Below are positions 19,076 through 27,434 of a DNA stretch of 64,000 nt, one piece after another. Location: positions 130,390-194,389 of the forward strand of contig JAMCQI010000049.1 of assembly GCA_023381515.1 (NCBI GenBank), read 5' to 3'. Numbering within the stretch: position 1 is the first letter of the stretch; each line of letters begins with the position of its first letter. The notes under the pieces were generated by a model. The model saw nothing but the letters and a program-made list of their open reading frames with translations. It did not search any database and was not told the origin of the DNA. A program made the translations under genes and the position numbers. The stretch is from Chloroflexota bacterium. Lineage in GTDB: Bacteria > Chloroflexota > Anaerolineae > UBA4142.

Positions 19076-21340
19076 ATGCCAGTCACGAAAGAAGAGGTTC
19101 TCGAGTACCACCGGATGGGCCGCCCCGGCAAAATCCAGGTGGTCGCCACCAAGCCCTCTCTCACGCAGCGCGATCTCACCCTCGCGTACTCCCCTGGCGT
19201 AGCGGAAGCCACCCTCGAAGTCGAGCGGGATCCGGAATCCGCTTACGATCTTACGGCCAAAGGCAATCTCGTCGCCGTCGTCTCCAATGGCACCGCCATC
19301 CTGGGGCTCGGCAACCGCGGCCCACTCGCCGCGAAACCCGTCATGGAAGGCAAAGGGCTCCTCTTCAAGCGCTTTGCCGACATCGACGTCTTTGACATCG
19401 AAATCAACGCGCGCACGCCCGAAGAAATCATCGCGGTCGTCAAAGCGCTCGAACCGACCTTCGGCGGCATCAATCTCGAAGACATCAAGGCGCCCGAGTG
19501 CTTTGTCGTCGAAGAGACGCTCAAGCCGCAGATGAACATCCCCGTCTTCCACGACGACCAACACGGCACCGCCATCATTTCCGGCGCCGGCCTCCTGAAC
19601 GCCGCCGAGATTTCGGGCAAACGGCTCGATCAGCTCTGCGTCGTCATCAACGGCGCGGGCGCAAGCGCGGTCGCGTGCGGCGAATTTTGGATTCGTCTCG
19701 GCGTCAAGCGTGAAAACATCACGATGGTCGATACCAAGGGCGTCGTGTACCAAGGCCGCGTCGAGGGTATGAATCCCTACAAGGCTCGCTTCGCCTCCAA
19801 CACGCGGGCGCGCACCTTGGCCGACGCCGTCAAGGGCGCGGATGTCTTCCTCGGTCTCTCCACCAAGGACGTCATGACGGCCGACATGGTCAAGACGATG
19901 GGGCCCAAACCTCTCATCTTCGCCCTCGCCAATCCCGATCCCGAAATCAAATACGAGATTGCCAAAGACGCCCGGCCGGACGCCATTGTCGCCACCGGCC
20001 GCAGCGATTTCCCCAACCAGATCAACAACGTGCTCGGCTTTCCCTTCATCTTCCGCGGCGCGCTCGACGTCCGCGCCAAGGCGATCAACGAAGAGATGAA
20101 GGTCGCCGCGGCCAAGGCGCTTGCCGGCCTTGCCAAGGAGGACGTCCCCGATTCGGTCCTCAAGGCCTACGGGCTCGAGTTTCTGCGCTTTGGCCCGGAT
20201 TACATCGTTCCCAAGCCGATCGATCCGCGCGTGCTCCTCTGGGAGGCCCCCGCCGTCGCCCGTGCGGCCATCGAGAGCGGCGTGGCGCGCCGGACCATCG
20301 ACCTCGACAAATACCGCGAGCAGCTCGAGTCGCGCATGGACCGCGGCCGCGAGGTCATGCGCACGATCATCAAGCAGGCGAAATCCAGCCCGCGCCGGAT
20401 TGCTTTTGGCGAAGGCGAAGAGCCCAAGATCATCCGCGCCGCTTTCCAGGTCGAAGAGGAGGGCATTGGTCAGCCCATCCTGCTCGGACGCCGCGATATC
20501 ATCGAGAACAAAATCGTCGAGCTCGGCCTTGACTTTCATCCTGTGATCGTGACGCCCGGCGATTGCGAGGATTGTCCGGAATGGATCCGCTACGTCGACG
20601 CCTACTATGAGCTGCGCAAGCGCAAGGGGGTCACTCCCGCCATCGCCAAGCGCCGCCTCGTCCGCCCGAACCAATACGGGCCGATGATGGTCCATCTCGG
20701 CGATGCCGACGCCTTTGTCAGCGGCCTCACGTTCAACTATCCCGACGTCATCCGTCCGGCCCTCCAGATCGTCCATACGCGTCAGGGGGTGAACAAGGCA
20801 GCTGGTCTTTACATGGCGATCGTCAAAGACAGGGTCATGTTCCTCACCGACGCGACCGTCAACATCGATCCGAGCGCCGAGGACCTCGCCGAGATTGCCG
20901 TCCTCGCCGCCGACGAAGCCAAGGAATTCGGCATCGAGCCGCGCGTCGCGATGCTCTCCTTCTCGAACTTTGGCAGCACGCCCCATCCCTTTGCGGAAAA
21001 GGTGCGCCGTGCGCTCGACCTCGTCCGCGCGCGTCGCCCCGACATTCCCATCGACGGCGAGATGCAGGCGGATACGGCCGTCGTCCCCCAAATCCTCGAA
21101 GGCCGCTATCCGTTCGCCAAGGTCCGCAACCCGAACGTCCTCGTCTTCCCCAGCCTGGAAGCCGCGAACGTCGCCTACAAGCTTCTCCACCGCCTCGGCG
21201 ACGCGGAAATGATCGGCCCTATCCTGCTCGGCATGGGCAAGCCGATCCACGTCCTCCAGCAGGACGATGAGGTCAAAGACATCGTCAACATCGCCGCGAT
21301 CGCGACCGTCGACGCGCAACGTCAGTCCGAGGTGTCGTAG
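19076..21340 (+). CDS. maeB: NADP-dependent malic enzyme with phosphotransacetylase-like domain
   Basis: 754 aa. Oxidative decarboxylation of malate to pyruvate. N-terminal malic domain with [12 protein letters not shown] and the HDDQHGTAI motif; NAD(P)-binding domain with [15 protein letters not shown]-terminal half (from about residue 430, [17 protein letters not shown], through [10 protein letters not shown] and GEMQADTA) is the phosphate acetyltransferase-like regulatory domain of MaeB, which in E. coli makes the enzyme sensitive to acetyl-CoA. ATG 19076 has GGAAAGGA eight bases upstream; an open frame to 18920 lacks an RBS. Single-gene unit ended by a strong hairpin. Confidence 0.95.
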   Translation: MPVTKEEVLEYHRMGRPGKIQVVATKPSLTQRDLTLAYSPGVAEATLEVERDPESAYDLTAKGNLVAVVSNGTAILGLGNRGPLAAKPVMEGKGLLFKRFADIDVFDIEINARTPEEIIAVVKALEPTFGGINLEDIKAPECFVVEETLKPQMNIPVFHDDQHGTAIISGAGLLNAAEISGKRLDQLCVVINGAGASAVACGEFWIRLGVKRENITMVDTKGVVYQGRVEGMNPYKARFASNTRARTLADAVKGADVFLGLSTKDVMTADMVKTMGPKPLIFALANPDPEIKYEIAKDARPDAIVATGRSDFPNQINNVLGFPFIFRGALDVRAKAINEEMKVAAAKALAGLAKEDVPDSVLKAYGLEFLRFGPDYIVPKPIDPRVLLWEAPAVARAAIESGVARRTIDLDKYREQLESRMDRGREVMRTIIKQAKSSPRRIAFGEGEEPKIIRAAFQVEEEGIGQPILLGRRDIIENKIVELGLDFHPVIVTPGDCEDCPEWIRYVDAYYELRKRKGVTPAIAKRRLVRPNQYGPMMVHLGDADAFVSGLTFNYPDVIRPALQIVHTRQGVNKAAGLYMAIVKDRVMFLTDATVNIDPSAEDLAEIAVLAADEAKEFGIEPRVAMLSFSNFGSTPHPFAEKVRRALDLVRARRPDIPIDGEMQADTAVVPQILEGRYPFAKVRNPNVLVFPSLEAANVAYKLLHRLGDAEMIGPILLGMGKPIHVLQQDDEVKDIVNIAAIATVDAQRQSEVS

Positions 21341-21343
21341 GTG

Positions 21344-21380
21344 TGGAGGGAGGCGGAGGCTTTGCCTCCGCCTCCCTCCA
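21344..21380 (+). terminator. Hairpin terminator after maeB
   Basis: Perfect 17-bp stem TGGAGGGAGGCGGAGGC (21344-21360), loop TTT, GCCTCCGCCTCCCTCCA (21364-21380). A second shorter hairpin built on CAAGGCTTCGCCTTG lies at about 21402-21416. Confidence 0.75.
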
Positions 21381-21530
21381 TAAATAGAAAATCCCTCTCC
21401 CGCAAGGCTTCGCCTTGGAGGAGAGGGGACGGTGGGGGGCGCACACCGCTGCGCGGGGCGTACCAGCTTCGAGGCGAGACCAAGCGTGAGGTCTGCACCG
21501 GGGAGCTATAGTAGGGGCTGGGGGCACTCT

Positions 21531-22088
21531 CTAGATCGATACCTTCGCATCACCGGTTACGGGCTCGCTCGCGCCATTCCCTTTTCCCTCGACCGCCGCC
21601 GGCGCGGCAGTCTGCCCCGCCGCGGCCGGCGCAGGGGCTTGCTCCTCCCAGACGCTCTGCGACGCTAGCGGTGCCGCTGGCGCCGGAGGAGCGATGGATT
21701 TTGGGGCCAATTCCACGCTCTCGTTATGTTCCATTCTTTCTGTCGCCGTCCACTCGGTGCTCTCCCGCGTATTCTCCTCGATGGCAATGAGCAAGTAAAT
21801 GAATTCTCCGCCGGCATAGATCAAGAGAAAGGGCCAGAGCGCGAGCGTGACCGCGCCGATGCCCCCCAGGATGCTCAGGATCCGATCCTGAAAGAGCAGG
21901 GCCACAAGGTCCGATGGCAGGCCGAGCGCGCGCACGAGGTCGCTCAGAGCAGTCAAGCCGCCAAGGTTGCCGAGCAAGCCGAGCACGACCAAGAGCCCGC
22001 CCACGACCACCCCCAGGGCGAGTTCGATGCACGCGCCGAGCTTGAAGAGGGTACCCACCACTCGCAGCACGAGGAAACGCTTCGCCAT
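21531..22088 (-). CDS. Hypothetical membrane protein at the end of the liv operon (185 aa)
   Basis: 185 aa with two to three hydrophobic stretches in the first half (ELALGVVVGGLLVVLGLLGN and AVTLALWPFLLIYAGGEFIY) and a cytosolic Ala/Pro-rich tail that looks disordered. Its start lies three bases after the stop of the LivF gene, so it is co-transcribed. No family recognised; possibly an accessory to the transporter. Confidence 0.65.
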   Translation of the reverse strand: MAKRFLVLRVVGTLFKLGACIELALGVVVGGLLVVLGLLGNLGGLTALSDLVRALGLPSDLVALLFQDRILSILGGIGAVTLALWPFLLIYAGGEFIYLLIAIEENTRESTEWTATERMEHNESVELAPKSIAPPAPAAPLASQSVWEEQAPAPAAAGQTAAPAAVEGKGNGASEPVTGDAKVSI

Positions 22089-22091
22089 CCT

Positions 22092-22802
22092 CTACAGCCC
22101 GAGATACGCCTTGCGGACACTTTCCATTTCGCGTACCTTTTTCCCCTCGCCTTCCGTCTCAATGCGCCCGTTGCTCATCACATAGGCATAGTCGCAGACG
22201 GCGAGGGCCATTTGCACGTTCTGCTCCACGAGCAGCATCGTCAGCCCTTCCCCCTTGAGTTTCCGGATCAATTCGAAGAGATTCATCATCAAGAGAGGCG
22301 AGAGGCCGAGAGACAACTCGTCGAACATGAGCACTTGCGGTTTGCTCATCAGGCCCCGGGCAATCGCGAGCATTTGCTGTTCCCCCCCGGAGAGCGTGCC
22401 CGCCGACTGGTTGATGCGCTCTTTGAGTCGCGGGAGCAGCTCGAACACCCACTCGAGCGTCCGCGCATAGTCGGCGCGCGCCCGTCCCGGCGTGGCGCCC
22501 ATTTCCAAATTTTCCAGCACGGACATGTCCGTGAATAACTGGCGCCCTTCGGGGACGAGGACGAGTCCACTCTGAACCTTTTCGTGAGGAGAGAGCCGAG
22601 TCACATCTCGTCCGTCGAACGTCACCGACCCTTTCCAGGCCGGTATCACCCCCATGATCGTCCGCAAGAGAGACGTCTTGCCGCTGCCGTTGGTTCCCAC
22701 CAGGGTGGTCAAGCAGCTCGCCTCCAGTTTGAGGGAGACGCCCCAAAGGACTTGGACCTCGCCGTATCCCGACTCGATCCCTTGCACGCTGAGGATACTC
22801 AT
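22092..22802 (-). CDS. livF: Branched-chain amino acid-type ABC transporter ATPase LivF
   Basis: 236-aa ATPase: Walker A GTNGSGKTS, signature LSGGEQQM, Walker B VLMFDELSLGLSPLLM (Asp followed by Glu), and the LLVEQNVQMAL switch typical of LivF. Its ATG (22800-22802) overlaps the LivG stop by four bases. Energises uptake with LivG; the liv family also carries urea or other organic acids, so the substrate is open. Confidence 0.93.
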   Translation of the reverse strand: MSILSVQGIESGYGEVQVLWGVSLKLEASCLTTLVGTNGSGKTSLLRTIMGVIPAWKGSVTFDGRDVTRLSPHEKVQSGLVLVPEGRQLFTDMSVLENLEMGATPGRARADYARTLEWVFELLPRLKERINQSAGTLSGGEQQMLAIARGLMSKPQVLMFDELSLGLSPLLMMNLFELIRKLKGEGLTMLLVEQNVQMALAVCDYAYVMSNGRIETEGEGKKVREMESVRKAYLGL

Positions 22803-23548
22803 GCCGCACTCTCCAAAAAGCGCTGCGCTACCTTGGGATCGCCCAGGTAAGCTTCAATCACTTTCGAGTCGGCCGAGACGGCCGCCGGCGTTCCCTCGGC
22901 AATCTTGCGCCCATAGTCCAAGACGACGACGCGATCAGAGACGTTCATCACGGCATGCATCAGGTGCTCGATCATGAGGACCGTAATCCCCTGCTCGCGA
23001 ATTTTGCGGATCACGGCCAGCATATCTGCCACCTCGCTCGGATTCAAACCCGCGAGCACCTCGTCGAGGAGAATCAGAATCGGGTGGGCCGCGAGGGCAC
23101 GCGCCATCTCCAGGCGCTTTTTCTGGGCGACGTTCAGCTTGCTCGCGAGCATCTCGCTTCGGTTCGCAATCCCGACAAAGTCGAGCACCTCGTCCGCTAC
23201 CTTCTCCGCGGCGCCGAGCGAAAGGTTTTCCCGTCCGAAGCACGCGCCAGCGAGGACATTCTCTTTGACGGTCAATTCCCCCAAAGGACGAACAATCTGA
23301 TTTGTCCGGGCGACACCGCGTTTGGCCACTCGGAAAGGAGGCTGTCCGGTGATATCCTGACCATGGAAGACGATCTGACCCTCCTGAGGAGCGTACACGC
23401 CGTTAATGACGTTGAAAAGGGTCGTCTTGCCCGCGCCGTTCGGGCCGATCAGCCCCAGGATCTGCCCCTCCTCCACGGAAAACGAAACCTTGTCCAGCGC
23501 GAGGAGCCCGCCGAAGCGTTTGCTCACCTGTCGGAGTTCAAGAATCAT
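22799..23548 (-). CDS. livG: Branched-chain amino acid-type ABC transporter ATPase LivG
   Basis: 249 aa with Walker A GPNGAGKTT, the LivG-type IVRPLGELTVKENVL helix, a degenerate signature (LNVAQKKRLEMARAL instead of LSGGQ, a known LivG trait), Walker B ILLDEVLAGLNPSE and MIEHLM switch. Start overlaps the LivM stop by four bases. Confidence 0.93.
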   Translation of the reverse strand: MILELRQVSKRFGGLLALDKVSFSVEEGQILGLIGPNGAGKTTLFNVINGVYAPQEGQIVFHGQDITGQPPFRVAKRGVARTNQIVRPLGELTVKENVLAGACFGRENLSLGAAEKVADEVLDFVGIANRSEMLASKLNVAQKKRLEMARALAAHPILILLDEVLAGLNPSEVADMLAVIRKIREQGITVLMIEHLMHAVMNVSDRVVVLDYGRKIAEGTPAAVSADSKVIEAYLGDPKVAQRFLESAA

Positions 23549-24540
23549 TCTAGATACCTCCGCAGCCCTGGCACACGCAGTCGCAACCAGCCGGCGAATC
23601 CGGCGGTCACGAACAGAACGATAAGCAACAGCAAGACACCGGCAATGGCGAGATGCAGCTGGCTAAAGCCCACGGTGATTCCCGCCACAGTAAGGGGAGG
23701 AGCCACGATGAGGAGTGTGCTGAGGCGCTCGTAGACGACGGCGCCGACAATGGGGCCCACCACCGAACCGTAACCTCCCAGCATCACCATCACCAGCGCC
23801 TCGATCGAAGTAAGCAGATCGAAGGCGACGTCTGGCTCGATAATCCCGTTCTTGAAGAAAAAGAGCGCGCCCGCCAGGGCGGGGAAAAATGCCGAGAGAG
23901 TATATGCGACCACTTTGGCGCGCGCCGGGTCAATCCCGAGCAGCTGCGCCGCGTCCTGATCCTCGCGGATCGCCATCAGGCTCAAACCGAATTTCGACTT
24001 TTTGATCAGAAAACTGGCGGCAATCGTCGCCAGCGCCACCACCACGATACCGTAGTAAGCCAGCCACAAGGCATTCTTCGCGCCCCCATAGGCATTGTAC
24101 ACGCTATAATTGAAAAACATCCCCACCGCGCCGCCGAACGGGTCGAAGCTGGCCACGAAGGTGCGGAAGGCTTCGTTGATGCCGATCGTCGCGAGGGCAA
24201 AGTACGCGCCGCGCAGCCGCAGCACCGGCATACCGACCAGCACGGCCACGATACTCGCACCGACGGCCCCAATGAGAGCGGCCAGCACGAAATGGGTTTG
24301 CAAGTTTTGCATGAGGTAAAAAGCCAAATAGCCGCCGATTCCAAAGAACACGATATTGCCGAAGCTGACGTAGCCCGCATAGCCCATGATAATATTCACA
24401 CTCGAGGCGAGCACCACCAGCATCAAAATCAGAAAGAGGGTTTCGCGGAGGGACGCATCCCCCGTCAGAATGGGAATGACGGAGAAGGCCGCGACGACGA
24501 GCAGGATGATCCAGAGAAACGGATTCAGGAGATTCTTCAT
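23545..24540 (-). CDS. livM: Branched-chain amino acid-type ABC transporter permease LivM
   Basis: 331-aa permease with about nine to ten membrane helices and the family loop GLSLMAIREDQDAAQLLGID. ATG 24540. Stop overlaps LivG; 16 bp separate it from LivH upstream. Confidence 0.92.
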   Translation of the reverse strand: MKNLLNPFLWIILLVVAAFSVIPILTGDASLRETLFLILMLVVLASSVNIIMGYAGYVSFGNIVFFGIGGYLAFYLMQNLQTHFVLAALIGAVGASIVAVLVGMPVLRLRGAYFALATIGINEAFRTFVASFDPFGGAVGMFFNYSVYNAYGGAKNALWLAYYGIVVVALATIAASFLIKKSKFGLSLMAIREDQDAAQLLGIDPARAKVVAYTLSAFFPALAGALFFFKNGIIEPDVAFDLLTSIEALVMVMLGGYGSVVGPIVGAVVYERLSTLLIVAPPLTVAGITVGFSQLHLAIAGVLLLLIVLFVTAGFAGWLRLRVPGLRRYLE

Positions 24541-24556
24541 CGCAGGATGACCTCGC

Positions 24557-25420
24557 TCACGCGCGCGCGCCGAATAGGCCGGTGGGACGAATCAGGAGAA
24601 TGAGCACGAACACCACGTACTCGATCACCGGCACCCAACCGATCGGAATGAAGAGCGTCGTGATCCCTTCCAGCAAGCCGAGGAGAATGCCGCCCACGAG
24701 CGCGCCGGTCGGATTTCCCAGCCCGCCCAGCACGACGATGACGAAACTCTTGACTTCGTAGCCGGTGCCGATGAGGATCGTGAAGGCAAACAGAGTGGCA
24801 ATCAGCCCGCCGGAGATCATCGCCAGCATCGTGCCGATTCCGAAACTGAGTGCCAGCATCATGGGCGTGTTAATGCCCATCAGTTCGGCGGCCCCGCGGT
24901 TGTTCGCGACCGCGCGGATCGACTTGCCGGCGCGGGTGCGATACAAAAAGTAGTACAGCCCGGCCGTCACAAGAATCGCCACCAGCACCGCGACGACCTT
25001 GGTCCCCAGGACGGTGACCGCGCCGGAGCCATAGGTGCCGAGATTCACATCCACCGCGTACGGACTCGTCGTAAAGATCGCGGTGCCCAAGCCGATGATG
25101 ACGAGGTTGACGGAAAACGTGGCGAGGAGGGTGGTCAATTCCGGCGCGTTGATGACGCGATGAACCGCCACAAAGTACATCGCGACGCCGAATGCCAGGC
25201 CGATCAAGAGAGCGCCCACCAGCGCCAGATAGGGGTTCAGTCCGAGCCGGATGCTGAGTAGGTAGACCGCGAACATTCCCAGCGTGATCACCGCGCCATG
25301 CGCGAGGTTGATGACGCGCATCACGCCGAAGATGAGCGTCAAGCCCATAGCCGCCAGGCCGTAGATAAAGCCAAGCATCAAGCCGTCTATGGCGGAAGAG
25401 ACAAGCGCAGGAACCATCAT
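24557..25420 (-). CDS. livH: Branched-chain amino acid-type ABC transporter permease LivH
   Basis: About 287 aa, polytopic. Family motifs GAVITLGMF, RAVANNRGAAELMGINTP and VLGGLGNPTGALVGGILLG. ATG 25420 is placed by GGAGG a few bases upstream; a longer frame to 25450 lacks an RBS. Pairs with LivM. Confidence 0.93.
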   Translation of the reverse strand: MMVPALVSSAIDGLMLGFIYGLAAMGLTLIFGVMRVINLAHGAVITLGMFAVYLLSIRLGLNPYLALVGALLIGLAFGVAMYFVAVHRVINAPELTTLLATFSVNLVIIGLGTAIFTTSPYAVDVNLGTYGSGAVTVLGTKVVAVLVAILVTAGLYYFLYRTRAGKSIRAVANNRGAAELMGINTPMMLALSFGIGTMLAMISGGLIATLFAFTILIGTGYEVKSFVIVVLGGLGNPTGALVGGILLGLLEGITTLFIPIGWVPVIEYVVFVLILLIRPTGLFGARA

Positions 25421-25513
25421 GCCCACCTCCGAGTGAGCGCGCGGGTGCAAGAGTTAGACAGTGCGACCGTGGGCGTGTCCACGGTCGCACTGTCCTGCTG
25501 TCGTACGGCGGCG

Positions 25514-26878
25514 CTACTTGCGGAGTTGCGCGTCAGCCGTTTTGGCGCTCGCCGGCCAGACGATCTGCTTGACAAACTTGCCGGAGGCGTCTTTTTGCCA
25601 CTGCATGTAGACCATCTCGTGCCCGATCTGCTTGCCGTGAGTCTTGGCATCCGTGCTGAACTTGATATGCCCGTAGAAGGTGAGCAAGTCGGTCTTGTCG
25701 AGGTCGGCTTTGATCGCGGTTGGATCGACACCGTTCGTGTCTTCAATCGCCTTTTGCAGCAGCAACCCGGCCGCGTATCCACCCGCCGCGTGATAGGAGG
25801 GATCGGCATTGTATTTGGCTTTGAATTCCGCGGTGAAATCTTTCACGCTGATGCCGTACCACGGCAGGTTGGCGGCTTTGGCGGCGTCGGCGCTGTACGT
25901 CACCTGGGGTTCCCACTGGCTGGGGCCGATCACGTATTGAGCCGCATCGCCAATTTGCGTGAAGGTAGGTTCCGGCGGGGCGACGAGCAGAGCCAGCATC
26001 TGTGCGGGCACCTTCTTTTCATAGAGTTGTTTGGCAAAAGTGCTGCCGTCGGCAAAGTGGCCGCCGCCCATGATCGCGTCCGGACTGGCCGCGGCGATCT
26101 TGTTGATGAGCGCTGAAAAGTCGGTCGTACCGGTGTCGTAACCTTCGTCCATGACGACGGTGTATCCGTGAGCCTTGGCGTACTCGTCAGCATACTTGGC
26201 CACGGTGGAGGAGAAGGCATCGTTCTCGTGGGCAATCGCGATTTTCTTCGCCGATGGAGCTATCTTGCCCAAGAGGTCAATCGCGCCCGCGAGGTACAGA
26301 CTGGCAGGCGTATACAACTGATAGGTGTTCTTAAAACCCTGCTCCATCGTGGCATCGTCTGCCGCGCCGGTCGTGATCATGAGCTTGCTATACTGCTCTG
26401 AAACCACGGCGGCCGCTTTAGCCAACCCGCTGCCGTAGGGGCTGATCAGAAAATCAACCTTGTCCTGGTTGATCAGCTGCGTGTACAAGGACTGAATGCG
26501 GTTGGCAGCGCTTTGATCATCATAGAACTTGAGCGACGGCATGATCACGGTGCCGTCCTTGAGCTTGATGCCGCCAGCTTTCGTCACGTCGTCCAGCCAC
26601 AACTGCAACCCCTGCACCTGCTTGGTCGATTCGACGTTGAGGCTACCGGTCTGAGACGCGGTAAAGCCGATGACGATTTTCTTGGCTGTGCCGGAAGGCG
26701 CGGAGGTCGCAGCCGTCGTCGCCGCCGGCTTGGTCGCCGCGGGCGCCGTGGCGGCCGGCGCGGAGGTCGGCGGAGCGGAGGTGGGCGCTGGCGTCGGCGC
26801 GGGTGCGCACGCGACGACGAGGCCAAGAACTGATACTAGCAAGAGGCTAATCCATAAAGAACGGGGAATGCGAGACAT
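25514..26878 (-). CDS. livK: Substrate-binding lipoprotein of the liv-type transporter
   Basis: About 454 aa. ATG 26878 follows GGAGAGAAGAAG. N-terminal lipoprotein signal ending LVVACAP (lipobox Cys about residue 24), then a long Pro/Ala/Thr linker and a type 1 periplasmic-binding fold: KIVIGFTASQTGSLNVES, INQDKVDFLISPYGSGLAK, GAADDATMEQGFKNTYQLYT. The ligand is not deducible; the fold also binds amides and aromatic acids. Upstream-most gene of the livKHMGF operon. Confidence 0.92.
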   Translation of the reverse strand: MSRIPRSLWISLLLVSVLGLVVACAPAPTPAPTSAPPTSAPAATAPAATKPAATTAATSAPSGTAKKIVIGFTASQTGSLNVESTKQVQGLQLWLDDVTKAGGIKLKDGTVIMPSLKFYDDQSAANRIQSLYTQLINQDKVDFLISPYGSGLAKAAAVVSEQYSKLMITTGAADDATMEQGFKNTYQLYTPASLYLAGAIDLLGKIAPSAKKIAIAHENDAFSSTVAKYADEYAKAHGYTVVMDEGYDTGTTDFSALINKIAAASPDAIMGGGHFADGSTFAKQLYEKKVPAQMLALLVAPPEPTFTQIGDAAQYVIGPSQWEPQVTYSADAAKAANLPWYGISVKDFTAEFKAKYNADPSYHAAGGYAAGLLLQKAIEDTNGVDPTAIKADLDKTDLLTFYGHIKFSTDAKTHGKQIGHEMVYMQWQKDASGKFVKQIVWPASAKTADAQLRK

Positions 26879-26991
26879 CTTCTTCTCTCCTTTCCTTTCT
26901 TCGCTGCTTCGCGAGCTGGATACATTCTCAGTACGGTGAGAACTAGGAGCCAACGGGTAGCGAACCCGACTTTTCGGCTACCATCACCTCT

Positions 26992-27348
26992 TTATTGACG
27001 GTTTTGGTATGTCTCGAACCAACTGCGGCGAAAGAACGAGGGGAGAATTTTGCGGTAGGAGCCAAAGGGCAGAGTCCGTCCGGCTTCCAAACGAGCCGTT
27101 TCGCCCGCTGCAGAGGAATGCAGAGATCCGTCTTTCAGAGGAATCAGACCGGGTAACTGGCGCTCTCGTAACGCAGCCTCGTGGACCTTGACTTGCCGCA
27201 AAAAGACCAAACAAACCTGAGAGATTATATATGCGAGTTCTCGACAGGTCAAGTCACTCCACTCCACGGCCCGGATGGTTTTCGCCTTGTCCGCGAGTAG
27301 TTTTTGCGCTATAATATCGCCTACGCTCAATTGGGCCAATAGATCCAT
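26992..27348 (-). CDS. Possible small hypothetical protein (118 aa)
   Basis: ATG 27348 has GAGGAG six bases upstream and gives MDLLAQLSVGDIIAQKLLAD.... The N-terminal half is amphipathic; the C-terminal half is basic and low in order. It lies alone between divergently oriented livK and topoisomerase genes. Nothing recognised; the RBS is the main support and it may not be expressed. Confidence 0.35.
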   Translation of the reverse strand: MDLLAQLSVGDIIAQKLLADKAKTIRAVEWSDLTCRELAYIISQVCLVFLRQVKVHEAALRERQLPGLIPLKDGSLHSSAAGETARLEAGRTLPFGSYRKILPSFFRRSWFETYQNRQ

Positions 27349-27381
27349 CACCTACTCCTCAATACACGCGTGCGGACAGGT

Positions 27382-27411
27382 TTGACCTATCTGCGCATTG
27401 GCTCGTATTAC
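27382..27411 (+). promoter_or_regulatory. Promoter-like sequence before topoisomerase IB
   Basis: TTGACC (27382-27387), 18-base spacer, TATTAC (27406-27411). The predicted start near 27418 leaves a very short leader before TTG 27435. Confidence 0.45.
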
Positions 27412-27434
27412 AAAAGGAGAGGAGCATTCCGGCT

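Noticed and set aside
19016..21319. 767-aa minus-strand ORF opposite maeB
   Set aside because: It is the antisense shadow of a well-conserved GC-rich gene; the product is rich in Asp/Gly/Arg with no family resemblance.
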